Assembly: GCA_964599915.1 (NCBI GenBank) | Contig: CAZRHR010000006.1 | Coordinates: forward strand, 1 to 64,000 | Length of the DNA stretch: 64,000 nt | DNA from: CAZRHR01 sp964599915 | Lineage (GTDB): Bacteria; Bacteroidota; Bacteroidia; CAIKAF01 | Reading direction: 5' to 3' | Shown here: positions 25,265 to 34,220 of the stretch, piece after piece | Position numbering within the stretch: the stretch's first letter is position 1 | Layout: the number at the start of each line of letters is the position of its first letter | Notes under the pieces: model-generated | Told to the model about the DNA's origin: nothing | Seen by the model: the letters and a program-made list of their open reading frames with translations, nothing else | Database searches by the model: none | Made by a program: the position numbers and the translations under genes

Positions 25265-27226
25265 CTAGGCGCCGCCCAAAGAACGCCAGCCACGTCTTAA
25301 AATATCAATATCCATGGAAGGGGTATATTCCCGCGCATATTTTTGGTTTAAGTATCCCATAATTTTAGGATGTAAATCTGCACCTTCTGCCACCAAAAAA
25401 CCTTGTCCCAAAACACCTTCCGGAATTTTTGGAAGGCCGGAATCCAAAGAGGGGCCATAACCCACCCATGTTTTTTGTCCTGTACACACCGCCCACCATT
25501 GCCGCCAAAATCCGCTTGGCTTACGCATAAATGGCCAAAGAAGTAAAAAAATTGGCAGACCGCCCCATACCACCAACATATCTGTTTGGCGCTTTTGGCG
25601 TCGCTTCGCCGGTACAGATAAAATAAAATCCTCTGCTGCATACCAAGCACCACTGCTTTGAATGGAATCTGAACCAATAATAAACCGTCCACCAGGATAG
25701 GCAATTTTATAAGCAACGCCTTGAAGTTGCCGTTCACTCATTTTCTCGATAATATCTGCCGGTGATAAGTCTGCTAGACAAAAAATTACCTCTTCCGTTT
25801 CCAGTACTTTACACATCATGGCCCATTCCTCCCCTTTTTGCAGCACTTCGGGCGGCAAAACCTGTTGAATATCTACGGGACGCCCGGCTTGGTGAAGAAG
25901 TGTCCGCACCAAATCTGCCTCCGTAGAATTTCCAATGATGATGATGCGCTTGGGATGGGGAGAAGGAGGCTGAAAACTGCGAAGCCCTATAAGTCGTCCA
26001 AGATTTCTTAGTCCCACCACCCCGAGCGTAGAAGCTGCAATACCAAAAACCAACACGGCACGGGAATACCGCCAATCTTCAGGTAATAATCCATACATCA
26101 CCAGAACCAAAAGCCCGGCAAAACCCATCCCTCGCCATACCGGTAAGGTTAAAAAGGGCTTTTTGTAACTTCCCCAGGCCGCCATTCCTAAAACCAGCGA
26201 AATCGCCACCAATGGAAGCATTCCCCAGGTAAATTGATCGGGATATTTACCACCGGCCACATAAATATGATTGCGTTCCCAATACAAACGAATCACTTGA
26301 AGAAGCGAAAACACAAGGGCGCCATCCACCAAAGGAAGGGCCAATCGGTCGACCAACCGTCGAAAAATAGAAAGTCCGGCACGGCCCCAAATGGCCAAAT
26401 GAATTAAAAATGAAAACCAAAAAGCATGTTTATGTCCAAAATGGCGGCGCGCAAAAATGACCATGGCTTTGTAAAATACAAATACATAGTTTATTGAGCC
26501 TTTTTTGGTACTTTCTCCTTTATAATGTATGATGCGCGTTTCCGGGAAATAATAATTTTTAAAGCCCCCCTGTTGAATGCGGTAGCTCAAATCAATGTCT
26601 TCCCCGTACATGAAGTAGGTTTCGTCCAATAGTCCTACGCGGTCGAGGGCTTCTTTTCTCAAAAGCATAAATGCCCCGGACAGCACATCTACTTCATGGG
26701 TTTCATCCGCAGATAAATACCCCAGATGGTAGCCGCCGAACTTTTTGCTTTTCGGAAAAAGGGCAGCTAAACCAAAAACCTTGTAAAAGGCCACCCATGG
26801 CGTGGGCAGCCCACGTTTGGATTCCGGTAAAAAAGCTCCGGTACCATCCACCATTTTCACACCTAAACCGCCCGCCTCCGGATGTTGGTCCATGAACCGG
26901 GTGACCGCCACCAAGGTTTCTTCTTCAATAAGGGTATCTGGATTCAAAAGCAATTGATATTCGGCCTGAGACATCCTCATGGCCTGGTTATTGGCTTTTG
27001 AAAATCCTACATTTTCTGTATTTGCAATGCAATGCACCCATGGGAATCGCTCCTGAACCATAGCTACGGACCCATCCACAGACCGATTGTCCACCACATA
27101 GACTTCGAGACCGTTGGCGCCGTACACTTCCTCAAATCGCTTCGCAGCTGAGGCTACCGAACAAAGGCATTGCTCCAGGAAAAAGCGAACGTTATAGTTG
27201 ACGATAATGATGGCGAGTTTTGGCAT
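25265..27226 (-). CDS. Family 2 glycosyltransferase fused to a membrane sugar-transferase-like half
   Basis: The 653-residue protein has an N-terminal GT-A glycosyltransferase domain of the GT2 family (LAIIIVNYNV at the start, VVDNRSVDG, LLNPDTLIEE as the metal site, then SGAFMLLRKEALDRVG and FMYGEDIDLSYR) over about 255 residues. Several membrane helices follow, then a nucleotide-binding-like segment (RIIIIGNSTEADLV, near residue 425) and a further helix. The C-terminal YTPSMDIDILRRGWRSLG resembles the end of polyprenyl-phosphate sugar transferases, but no clear catalytic core of that family is seen. It probably acts in surface polysaccharide synthesis. Confidence 0.75.
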   Translation of the reverse strand: MPKLAIIIVNYNVRFFLEQCLCSVASAAKRFEEVYGANGLEVYVVDNRSVDGSVAMVQERFPWVHCIANTENVGFSKANNQAMRMSQAEYQLLLNPDTLIEEETLVAVTRFMDQHPEAGGLGVKMVDGTGAFLPESKRGLPTPWVAFYKVFGLAALFPKSKKFGGYHLGYLSADETHEVDVLSGAFMLLRKEALDRVGLLDETYFMYGEDIDLSYRIQQGGFKNYYFPETRIIHYKGESTKKGSINYVFVFYKAMVIFARRHFGHKHAFWFSFLIHLAIWGRAGLSIFRRLVDRLALPLVDGALVFSLLQVIRLYWERNHIYVAGGKYPDQFTWGMLPLVAISLVLGMAAWGSYKKPFLTLPVWRGMGFAGLLVLVMYGLLPEDWRYSRAVLVFGIAASTLGVVGLRNLGRLIGLRSFQPPSPHPKRIIIIGNSTEADLVRTLLHQAGRPVDIQQVLPPEVLQKGEEWAMMCKVLETEEVIFCLADLSPADIIEKMSERQLQGVAYKIAYPGGRFIIGSDSIQSSGAWYAAEDFILSVPAKRRQKRQTDMLVVWGGLPIFLLLWPFMRKPSGFWRQWWAVCTGQKTWVGYGPSLDSGLPKIPEGVLGQGFLVAEGADLHPKIMGYLNQKYAREYTPSMDIDILRRGWRSLGGA

Positions 27227-27229
27227 AGG

Positions 27230-27856
27230 TCAGGAAGGCCGGCTTAAGGTTTGATCAAAAGGCAGTCGTTGCTGTAAAGAGCGAACCAGAGTAACTTCAT
27301 CTGCATATTGCAATTCATCTCCAAAGCCAATCCCTCGTGCAATGGTACTCACACTCGCACCTAATCCCTGAATTTTCCTGTATACAAAAAAAGCTGTGGT
27401 ATCTCCTTCCATGGTGGCGCTGAGCGCCAAAATCACTTCACGGATGTTCCCCGTAGCCACGCGTTCCACCAGACTATCCACATGCAGAGCGGAGGGCCCA
27501 ATGCCTTCCATGGGCGAAATGCGTCCCCCAAGCACATGGTACACGCCACCATATTGCCCGGTGGCTTCAATGGCCATGACATCCCGAATGTCTTCTACCA
27601 CACAAACCAAACCATGGTCTCTATGTGAATCGGTACAAACAGTGCACAAGGTTGCACCCGTCAGGTGGTGACATCGCACACAATATTTGAGTTCATCGCG
27701 TAATCGAACCACGGCATGTCCAAATTGATGCACCCAATCCTTGTCTTGCTTTAATAAAAACAGGGCCAATCGAACCGCGGTCTTTCGCCCAACGCCCGGC
27801 AGACCCGCAAGGGCATCTACAGCATCTTCAAAAAGTTTGGCTCCCGGTTCGTCCAT
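27230..27856 (-). CDS. recR: Recombination protein RecR
   Basis: The 208-residue RecR protein functions with RecF and RecO in loading RecA. The N-terminal helix-hairpin-helix (LAGLPGVGRKTAVRLALFLL), the Cys4 zinc finger (CVRCHHLTGATLCTVC) and the Toprim domain (VCVVEDIRDVMAIEATGQY) are complete. Length is slightly long but within range. It is preceded by a TATCTTTG box ending 5 bases before the ATG. recF is elsewhere in this window. Confidence 0.96.
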   Translation of the reverse strand: MDEPGAKLFEDAVDALAGLPGVGRKTAVRLALFLLKQDKDWVHQFGHAVVRLRDELKYCVRCHHLTGATLCTVCTDSHRDHGLVCVVEDIRDVMAIEATGQYGGVYHVLGGRISPMEGIGPSALHVDSLVERVATGNIREVILALSATMEGDTTAFFVYRKIQGLGASVSTIARGIGFGDELQYADEVTLVRSLQQRLPFDQTLSRPS

Positions 27857-27861
27857 GACCC

Positions 27862-27869
27862 CAAAGATA
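27862..27869 (-). promoter_or_regulatory. recR promoter box
   Basis: TATCTTTG on the minus strand ends 5 bases before the ATG at 27856, so a leaderless transcript is expected. Confidence 0.6.
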
Positions 27870-27964
27870 ACGACCTAAAAGTATATTTCATGGGGGCGAG
27901 AAAGAACATAAAGGAAATCTGTGCTTCATGCTGTGGAAACATGTTCATCAGCGAATTTGGACCA

Positions 27965-27991
27965 TAAAAAAGGCCGCTGTTGCAGCGGCCT
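27965..27991 (-). terminator. Terminator of the LPP20-like gene pair
   Basis: AGGCCGCTG (27971-27979) pairs with CAGCGGCCT (27983-27991), followed on the minus strand by a T-tract. Confidence 0.9.
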
Positions 27992-28015
27992 AAAGTAAGA
28001 TTGGATTTGGAATAC

Positions 28016-28582
28016 TTAGGAATTTTCTACCCGATTCATTTCCTCTTCATAGATTTCCCTGAAGCGATCGGCATCCCAATAATCTTTGATTTCTCGGCGT
28101 GTACCAATGCGTTGGGTCAGGGCGAAGTAAAATCCGGCCATGTCAATTTCCACTGCAGTGTAGGCCAAGAACCGGTTGTTTTCCTTTTTAAAAACCTGTT
28201 CACCTAATACTTTTACTCCGGCCAGCCGGGTATTGAGTACTTCGCGGGTCAGGTCTTCAAAACCTTGACTAAAGGCCATTTTATCTCCCACATTACGTTC
28301 ACCTGCATACCGTTGTGTTACGGCTTTCATGCTGGTATTTACGTTAGAGGCCAATTCTTTTTTGGCATTGAACAGGGCTTGTTCTTTGGCAAAATTGAGG
28401 TTGGTGCTTTCAGCAGAGCCTACGGCCCTAAAAAATTTCCGGTTACTCCGGTATTTTCTCTGAGAAAAAGGTTCCTTGACTCGCGTGACTTGTTCACCGC
28501 CCACCCGAGTTTGGTTAGAACAACCTACCCAAAGGCTAGGCAGCAAGAGGACCAACAAACCGTAGATAAAAAACCTTTTCAT
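28016..28582 (-). CDS. LPP20-like lipoprotein
   Basis: The 188-residue protein starts with a lipoprotein signal ending WVGCSNQ. The mature part is a helix-rich LPP20-type domain: AESTNLNFAKEQALFNAKKELASN, then SQGFEDLTREVLNT and VEIDMAGF. It ends with a charged tail FREIYEEEMNRVE. It is clearly paralogous to the adjacent gene at 28603. Function is unknown; LPP20-family lipoproteins are often outer-membrane or surface components. The gene pair ends at a strong terminator. Confidence 0.8.
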   Translation of the reverse strand: MKRFFIYGLLVLLLPSLWVGCSNQTRVGGEQVTRVKEPFSQRKYRSNRKFFRAVGSAESTNLNFAKEQALFNAKKELASNVNTSMKAVTQRYAGERNVGDKMAFSQGFEDLTREVLNTRLAGVKVLGEQVFKKENNRFLAYTAVEIDMAGFYFALTQRIGTRREIKDYWDADRFREIYEEEMNRVENS

Positions 28583-28602
28583 GGCGCTTTGTTTTAGGAA
28601 AT

Positions 28603-29184
28603 TTAGCGGGCTTCTTCCACTTTACGCATTTCTTCGTCGAAGATGCGCTGGAATTGTTGCTTATCGAATTCCAATTGAATCAATTCCTGCCGAGAAATTT
28701 GACCGTTCAGACGATCGAAGAAGGCCTTTTTCTCAATTTCAAGGGCAATGAAGCAACGGAATTTCCCATCTTCCAATTGGGCCAGTTGCTCACAAACTGT
28801 ACGAATATCGAACAAGGTTTGGTCCACAATTTCCCGTGTAAGGTTTTCAAATTTCTGAGAAAAAGCAGCTTTGTCTTGAATTTCTCTTTCATTGACATAC
28901 CTATCTGTAACGGATTTCATTTTGGACTCGATGCTTCCTGCCAATTGTTGTTTGGCCAAGGTAAGGGCCTTTTCTTTGGCCAAAGAGATGTCCGAAGATG
29001 TTCCGATTTGAGAAGCACGGAAGTATTTATCGTCGGTGGTGTATTTGGGGCCTTGGCAGGGTAAAGTTTTAATTTCGGTTCCAACCACTTCTCGGGTGGC
29101 CTTTTTCCCTTTACAAGAGGTGAGTGAAATCGCGGTAATACCTGTGATGGCGATTACTGAAGCGAGGGTGATGGTGCGTGTCAT
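28603..29184 (-). CDS. LPP20-like lipoprotein paralogue
   Basis: The 193-residue protein has a lipoprotein signal (ISLTSCKGK) and the same LPP20-type layout as its neighbour: SSDISLAKEKALTLAKQQLAGS, then SQKFENLTREIVDQ and LEIEKKAF, and a tail FQRIFDEEMRKVEEAR that matches its paralogue. The two genes arose by tandem duplication and are probably cotranscribed, with 20 bases between them. Function is unknown; the products might form a heteromer. Confidence 0.8.
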   Translation of the reverse strand: MTRTITLASVIAITGITAISLTSCKGKKATREVVGTEIKTLPCQGPKYTTDDKYFRASQIGTSSDISLAKEKALTLAKQQLAGSIESKMKSVTDRYVNEREIQDKAAFSQKFENLTREIVDQTLFDIRTVCEQLAQLEDGKFRCFIALEIEKKAFFDRLNGQISRQELIQLEFDKQQFQRIFDEEMRKVEEAR

Positions 29185-29278
29185 GAGCAGTTATGAATTT
29201 AAGTTCAGAATTACTTTAGCAAGTGGTGTGCCAAAACCAATTTTGGAGAAAAAATTGTGAAATAAATGTGAATGGATA

Positions 29279-29306
29279 AAAAAAAAGTCCCGACAAACGG
29301 GACTTT
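29279..29306 (-). terminator. Terminator of the small secreted protein gene
   Basis: AAAGTCCCG (29284-29292) pairs with CGGGACTTT (29298-29306) over a 5-base loop. A T-tract follows on the minus strand. Confidence 0.9.
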
Positions 29307-29324
29307 ACCTTGGGTATGAAAATT

Positions 29325-29768
29325 TTAGTTAGCCGTAAGCTGGTTGATTTCGATACGGTTAAATGCCGGTGTAAGGGTACGGTTGGTGTAAGCGGTCAAT
29401 ACGGTAAGCATTGATTTCTGCGGAGAATCTGCATTACAACCGCCTTGGATTGAACCATTGGCGGGAATGGTAGCCGTAAATACATACTCGGGATTAGCGC
29501 AGGTAGCGCAATCGTCTCCATAATATACATCTACGCGAAAAGAGACTTGAACAGCCGCATTGGTTTTGTTGCGTACCCGCAAAACTGACATTTGGCCATT
29601 ATCCATTGGACTTTCATCATAGGTGCAAGCGCCCGGCGTTTGTTGAATCTCAACTTTGGCATTGGATGCAAGGGTAGTCCAAGAAGCAGATTGAGCATTT
29701 GCTTGCTGGCCAACACCAGTAATGGCTAATAAGCCAGTACATACGCCTAATAAGAAGAAATATTTCAT
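29325..29768 (-). CDS. Small secreted protein of unknown function
   Basis: The start at 29768 (MKYFFLLGVCTGLLAITGVGQ) gives 147 residues with a clear signal peptide. The mature protein is beta-rich with four cysteines (one CATC pair, plus CTY and GGC segments), which could form two disulfides. I do not recognise a family. It has no T9SS domain. It is flanked by AT-rich DNA and its own terminator. Confidence 0.7.
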   Translation of the reverse strand: MKYFFLLGVCTGLLAITGVGQQANAQSASWTTLASNAKVEIQQTPGACTYDESPMDNGQMSVLRVRNKTNAAVQVSFRVDVYYGDDCATCANPEYVFTATIPANGSIQGGCNADSPQKSMLTVLTAYTNRTLTPAFNRIEINQLTAN

Positions 29769-29901
29769 AATCAATGGATATACTTTGAGGTAAAAATAGA
29801 TAATTTGAAATAAAAATCAATCATTCAGTTTAAATAAACCTCATGATTTTATGCTAATTCAATAATAACCAACTCAAAATCAAACAATTAATTTAAAACT
29901 T

Positions 29902-32721
29902 TTATTTTTTCATGGCTTCTGCCAAGGCCTTTGCAGTATAGCTTTCCTTTACTTTTAAAAGGTCTTCGGGCGTTCCAGTGGCGACCAATTGTCCTCCATC
30001 CGGACCACCTTCCGGGCCAAGGTCGATGACCCAATCTGCACATTTGACCACTTCCATGTGGTGCTCAATGACCAGCACCGAATGGCCTTTCTCCAACAGC
30101 GCATGAAAAGCCGCCAATAATTTATGGACATCATGCACGTGCAAACCTGTGGTGGGTTCATCGAAAATGAACAATCGCTTTCCTTCGCCGGCGCCACGAC
30201 TCAGAAACCAAGCTAATTTGACACGTTGGGCTTCTCCACCGCTCAACGTACTTGCACTTTGCCCTAAGCCGATATAACCGAGTCCCACTTCCTGAAGAGG
30301 TTTGAACTTTTCAGCAATCCGCTTATCAATGCTGGAGTGCTGGAAAAATTCGATGGCTTCATCTACGGTCATATCCAGCACATCTGCGATACTTTTTCCG
30401 TGATATTTCACCTCTAACACCTCTTCTTTAAACCGTTTCCCTTTGCAATTTTCACAGGGAAGGGTAAGGTCTGCCATAAATTGCATTTCTATGGTGACGG
30501 TTCCGTCGCCTTCGCAGACTTCGCAGCGACCGCCCGGCACATTAAAAGAAAAAGTGGCCGGTTTATATCCTTGCGCTTTTGCAGCAGGCAGGCCTGCATA
30601 CAAAGCCCTGATTTCATCGTAAATTTTCAAATAGGTGGTGGGATTGCTTCTGCTGCTTTTCCCGATAGGATTTTGGTCCACCATCTCTACATCGGTCAAT
30701 TCAAAAACATCTCCCGTGAGCCTTCCGTATTTTCCAGTGCGGTCGGCGTGCATCCCGAGCCTTTTTTTCAATGCGGGATAAAGAATGTCTTTGATGAGGG
30801 AAGTTTTCCCGGATCCACTTACCCCTGTAACCGCGGTAAGTACACCTAATGGGAAAACGACTTTCAGGTCTTTCAAGTTATTCTCCAAGGCACCTTCCAC
30901 GACAAGTTGCTTTTTCCAAGCCCTGCGAGAAACGGGGACCGGAATTTTTCGCTCACCGGTAAGGTATTGGGCCGTATAACTTTGAGAAGCTTTAGGCAAT
31001 TGGTCTAAGGTTCCGGAAAAAACCACATGTCCACCCAATGCGCCGGCCTCAGGGCCAAGGTCCAATAAATGGTCGGCCGCGTGCATAAAAGCATCGTCAT
31101 GTTCCACTACGATTACCGTATTCCCTTCATCGCGCAGGCGTTCCACCACTTTTACCAAGCGGTTGGTATCTCTGGGATGGAGGCCAATGCTGGGTTCATC
31201 CAAAATATACATGGAACCCACCAAGCTTGAGCCTAAAGAAGTTGCGAGGTTAATCCGTTGGCTTTCACCACCGGACAAAGTGGAAGATAAGCGATTGAGT
31301 TGTAAATAACCCAAACCCACATCGCACAGGTATTGAAGCCGATTGTTGATTTCTGTGAGTAATCGATTGGCAATGTGCTGTTGGTGGTCCGGCAGGTGAA
31401 GTTGGGTAAAGAATTCCCGTAAATCTTCTACCGTAAAAAGTACAAGTTCTATGATGGATTTTCCACCCACTTTTACAAATCCGGCATCTTTTCTGAGTCG
31501 GGTACCTTGGCAATCGGGGCAATCTGTCCTACCCCGGAAACGAGAAAGCAGTACACGGTATTGAATCTTGTACAGGTTGGCCTCGACCATTTGAAAAAAT
31601 GGACGAATGCCTGGAAGTTCACGTGCACCGTCCCAAAGTAATTTTTTGTGTATGGGAGATAATTCGAAGTAAGGGGTATGAATAGGAAATCCATAATCTT
31701 CGGCTTTAAGAATAAATTCCTCTTGCCATTCGGCCATTTTTTCGCCTTTCCAACAAGCCACAGCGCCCGCGTAGACAGAAAGGGATTGGTCTGGGATTAC
31801 CAAATCTTCATCAATACCCAAAATTTTACCAAATCCTTCGCAGGTTTTGCAAGCACCATAAGGATTATTGAAGCTAAACAGGTGCACTGAAGGTTCTTCA
31901 AAGGTGATGCCGTCGGCTTCAAATTGTGAAGAAAAAGCATGGGTTTCAATTTTCCCTGCGGTGTCTTCCACATGGACTTGGCAGGTTCCTTGCCCTTCTA
32001 AAAAGGCGGTGTGGGCAAAATCTGCCACCTGAGACCATAAGCTTTGGTCGGCTGTCTCCTGAATAACCAAACGCCCCACCAGCAAAGAAGGAAGCAGTTT
32101 CGCCTTGGGGTTTTCTTCTAGAAAAGAATCGATACGTTGAAGGCGGCCCTCATGAAAAAATCTGGAAAAGCCTTGTTGTAGCAATACCCTGATTCTTTCT
32201 TCCAGGGATTTGTCATGCAAGTGAAGCGGGCAAGATAAATAGACCCGACTGTCCAATGGCAAAGAGGTGACAAAATCCGCTACGTCTCCTGGTGTATGCC
32301 GGGTAACCAACTTACCTGAGACCGGAGAAATGGTTTGTCCAATGCGGGCAAAAAGTAGTTTCAGGTAATCATAAATTTCTGTGGTGGTACCCACGGTGGA
32401 CCTTGGATTTCGGGAATTGACCCGCTGTTCAATGGCCACTGCGGGAGAAATGCCATGAATATAATCCACATCGGGTTTATCTAGCCGCCCCAAGAATTGG
32501 CGTGCGTAAGAAGAAAGACTTTCCACATACCGACGTTGTCCTTCGGCATAAAGGGTTTCAAAAGCCAAGGAAGACTTGCCAGAACCGGAAAGTCCGGTGA
32601 CCACCACGAGTTTATCCCGAGGGATGGCTACATCGATATTTTTAAGGTTATGTACCCTGGCGCCTTTTACCAAAATATAATCCAGGGGATTCAGGTCTTC
32701 AATGGACATGTGCTGATTCAT
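29902..32721 (-). CDS. uvrA: Excinuclease ABC subunit A
   Basis: The 939-residue ATPase performs damage recognition for nucleotide excision repair with UvrB and UvrC. It has two ABC modules: Walker [15 protein letters not shown] with SGGESQRI, and [14 protein letters not shown] with SGGEAQRV. Zinc fingers CPDCQGTRL and CEVCEGDGT...CENCKGKRF are intact. The ATG at 32721 is preferred to an in-frame TTG one codon upstream. A TAATTTTG box lies at 32767-32774, divergent from purB. Confidence 0.97.
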   Translation of the reverse strand: MNQHMSIEDLNPLDYILVKGARVHNLKNIDVAIPRDKLVVVTGLSGSGKSSLAFETLYAEGQRRYVESLSSYARQFLGRLDKPDVDYIHGISPAVAIEQRVNSRNPRSTVGTTTEIYDYLKLLFARIGQTISPVSGKLVTRHTPGDVADFVTSLPLDSRVYLSCPLHLHDKSLEERIRVLLQQGFSRFFHEGRLQRIDSFLEENPKAKLLPSLLVGRLVIQETADQSLWSQVADFAHTAFLEGQGTCQVHVEDTAGKIETHAFSSQFEADGITFEEPSVHLFSFNNPYGACKTCEGFGKILGIDEDLVIPDQSLSVYAGAVACWKGEKMAEWQEEFILKAEDYGFPIHTPYFELSPIHKKLLWDGARELPGIRPFFQMVEANLYKIQYRVLLSRFRGRTDCPDCQGTRLRKDAGFVKVGGKSIIELVLFTVEDLREFFTQLHLPDHQQHIANRLLTEINNRLQYLCDVGLGYLQLNRLSSTLSGGESQRINLATSLGSSLVGSMYILDEPSIGLHPRDTNRLVKVVERLRDEGNTVIVVEHDDAFMHAADHLLDLGPEAGALGGHVVFSGTLDQLPKASQSYTAQYLTGERKIPVPVSRRAWKKQLVVEGALENNLKDLKVVFPLGVLTAVTGVSGSGKTSLIKDILYPALKKRLGMHADRTGKYGRLTGDVFELTDVEMVDQNPIGKSSRSNPTTYLKIYDEIRALYAGLPAAKAQGYKPATFSFNVPGGRCEVCEGDGTVTIEMQFMADLTLPCENCKGKRFKEEVLEVKYHGKSIADVLDMTVDEAIEFFQHSSIDKRIAEKFKPLQEVGLGYIGLGQSASTLSGGEAQRVKLAWFLSRGAGEGKRLFIFDEPTTGLHVHDVHKLLAAFHALLEKGHSVLVIEHHMEVVKCADWVIDLGPEGGPDGGQLVATGTPEDLLKVKESYTAKALAEAMKK

Positions 32722-32766
32722 CAATAGAGAATAACGCCGGGAACCTAGACTGGTTCAAAACGAGCG

Positions 32767-32774
32767 CAAAATTA
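32767..32774 (-). promoter_or_regulatory. uvrA promoter box
   Basis: TAATTTTG on the minus strand is a perfect match about 45 bases before the ATG. Confidence 0.55.
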
Positions 32775-32852
32775 GGAATAAAGCGGGGAGTTATTGCTTT
32801 TTCCCGCAGATTAAGAAATGGTTTCCAATAGGTAGTCCAATGTTTAAATCCT

Positions 32853-32860
32853 TAATTTCG
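32853..32860 (+). promoter_or_regulatory. purB promoter box
   Basis: TAATTTCG (one mismatch to TAnnTTTG) ends 7 bases before the ATG at 32868. Confidence 0.45.
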
Positions 32861-32867
32861 TACTCTT

Positions 32868-34220
32868 ATGGAAACATTAGATGCCCTGCATGCGCTGTCC
32901 CCTGCGGACGGGAGGTATGCGGCCCGGGCTTTTCCACTTCGGGCCTATTTTTCAGAAGCCGGGTTTATGCGGTATCGTGTAAAGGTTGAGGTGGCTTATT
33001 TTTTGGCCTTAGATCGCCTTCAATTGTCCCACATGCCTCGATTGACCGAAGGGCAGAAGGAGGCCATTGCCACGCGATTGGAACATTTTTCCCAAGATGA
33101 TCTTCGGCAATTGAAGCAATTGGAGCAACAGACCAATCATGATGTAAAAGCTGTTGAGTATTTGGTGCGACAATGGGTTCTAGATGCGGGGTGCAGTGCC
33201 CATGCTGCAGAATTTGTTCATTTTGGTTTGACCTCTCAGGACATCAACAACACGGCCATCCCCATGTTGTTGAAGGACGCCGAGCAGGAAATTATATATC
33301 CCACCCTGCAGGAAGTGGTTCAGATCCTGCATCGGTTGGCAGAAACTTGGAAAAACATTCCCATGTTGGCTTTCACCCATGGACAACCCGCCTCACCCAC
33401 CCGACTGGGAAAAGAAATCATGGTGTTCATTTCTCGGCTCGAAAAGCAAATGGAGCAATGGAAAACCATGGCCTATGAAGGAAAATTTGGCGGTGCCTCA
33501 GGGAATTTTAATGCCCATTTGGTGGCGTTCCCAGAAGTGGATTGGGCTGGGTTTGCAGATTCTTTTTTATGGGAAGCGTTGGGGCTAAAGCGCCAGAGGT
33601 TTACGACCCAAATTGAGCATTACGACCAGTTGGCCGCCCGATGTGATCTTTGGAAAAGAATAGCACTTATTTTGGTAGATGCTTGTCGGGATATTTGGCA
33701 ATATATTTCTTTAGGTTATTTTACCCAGCAGACACGTCCTGGGGAAGTAGGCTCTTCTGCCATGCCACATAAAGTCAACCCCATAGATTTTGAAAATGCC
33801 GAAGGAAATTTGCTTTTTGCGGTTTCCATGCTTGAATTTTTTGCCCATAAACTTCCTGTATCCAGGTTGCAGCGAGACTTAACGGATTCCACCGTTTTGC
33901 GCAATCTGGGGCTGCCTTTTGCCCATATTTTAATAGCTTTACACGCTTTGCGAACAGGACTACAAAAAATCCAACCTGATGCCGCTGCCATGCGAGCCGA
34001 TGTACAAGCCAACCCCATGGTTTTGGCCGAAGCCATCCAAACCATTTTACGCAGAGAAGGCTACCCCAAACCCTATGAAACGCTAAGGGATTTTACCAGA
34101 ACAGGCAAATCCATGGATTTGGAAAGCTTGCATGCTTGGATAGAAGATTTACAAGTGGAAGAAGTAGTAAAGCGTGAACTCCGGCAACTAAGACCGGAAG
34201 ATTATACGGGAATGGCATGA
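32868..34220 (+). CDS. purB: Adenylosuccinate lyase
   Basis: The 450-residue fumarase-superfamily enzyme makes AMP from adenylosuccinate and also splits SAICAR in purine synthesis. The N-terminal LHALSPADGRYA is characteristic of the Escherichia coli-type subfamily. HFGLTSQDINNTA and THGQPASPTRLGKE are active-site segments, and GSSAMPHKVNP (about 294-304) is the flexible catalytic loop. It overlaps the downstream ABC gene by 4 bases. Confidence 0.96.
   Translation: METLDALHALSPADGRYAARAFPLRAYFSEAGFMRYRVKVEVAYFLALDRLQLSHMPRLTEGQKEAIATRLEHFSQDDLRQLKQLEQQTNHDVKAVEYLVRQWVLDAGCSAHAAEFVHFGLTSQDINNTAIPMLLKDAEQEIIYPTLQEVVQILHRLAETWKNIPMLAFTHGQPASPTRLGKEIMVFISRLEKQMEQWKTMAYEGKFGGASGNFNAHLVAFPEVDWAGFADSFLWEALGLKRQRFTTQIEHYDQLAARCDLWKRIALILVDACRDIWQYISLGYFTQQTRPGEVGSSAMPHKVNPIDFENAEGNLLFAVSMLEFFAHKLPVSRLQRDLTDSTVLRNLGLPFAHILIALHALRTGLQKIQPDAAAMRADVQANPMVLAEAIQTILRREGYPKPYETLRDFTRTGKSMDLESLHAWIEDLQVEEVVKRELRQLRPEDYTGMA

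Noticed and set aside
28654..29064. Open frame of 136 codons opposite the LPP20-like gene
   Set aside because: It is a shadow of the minus-strand lipoprotein gene, which has a paralogue next to it.
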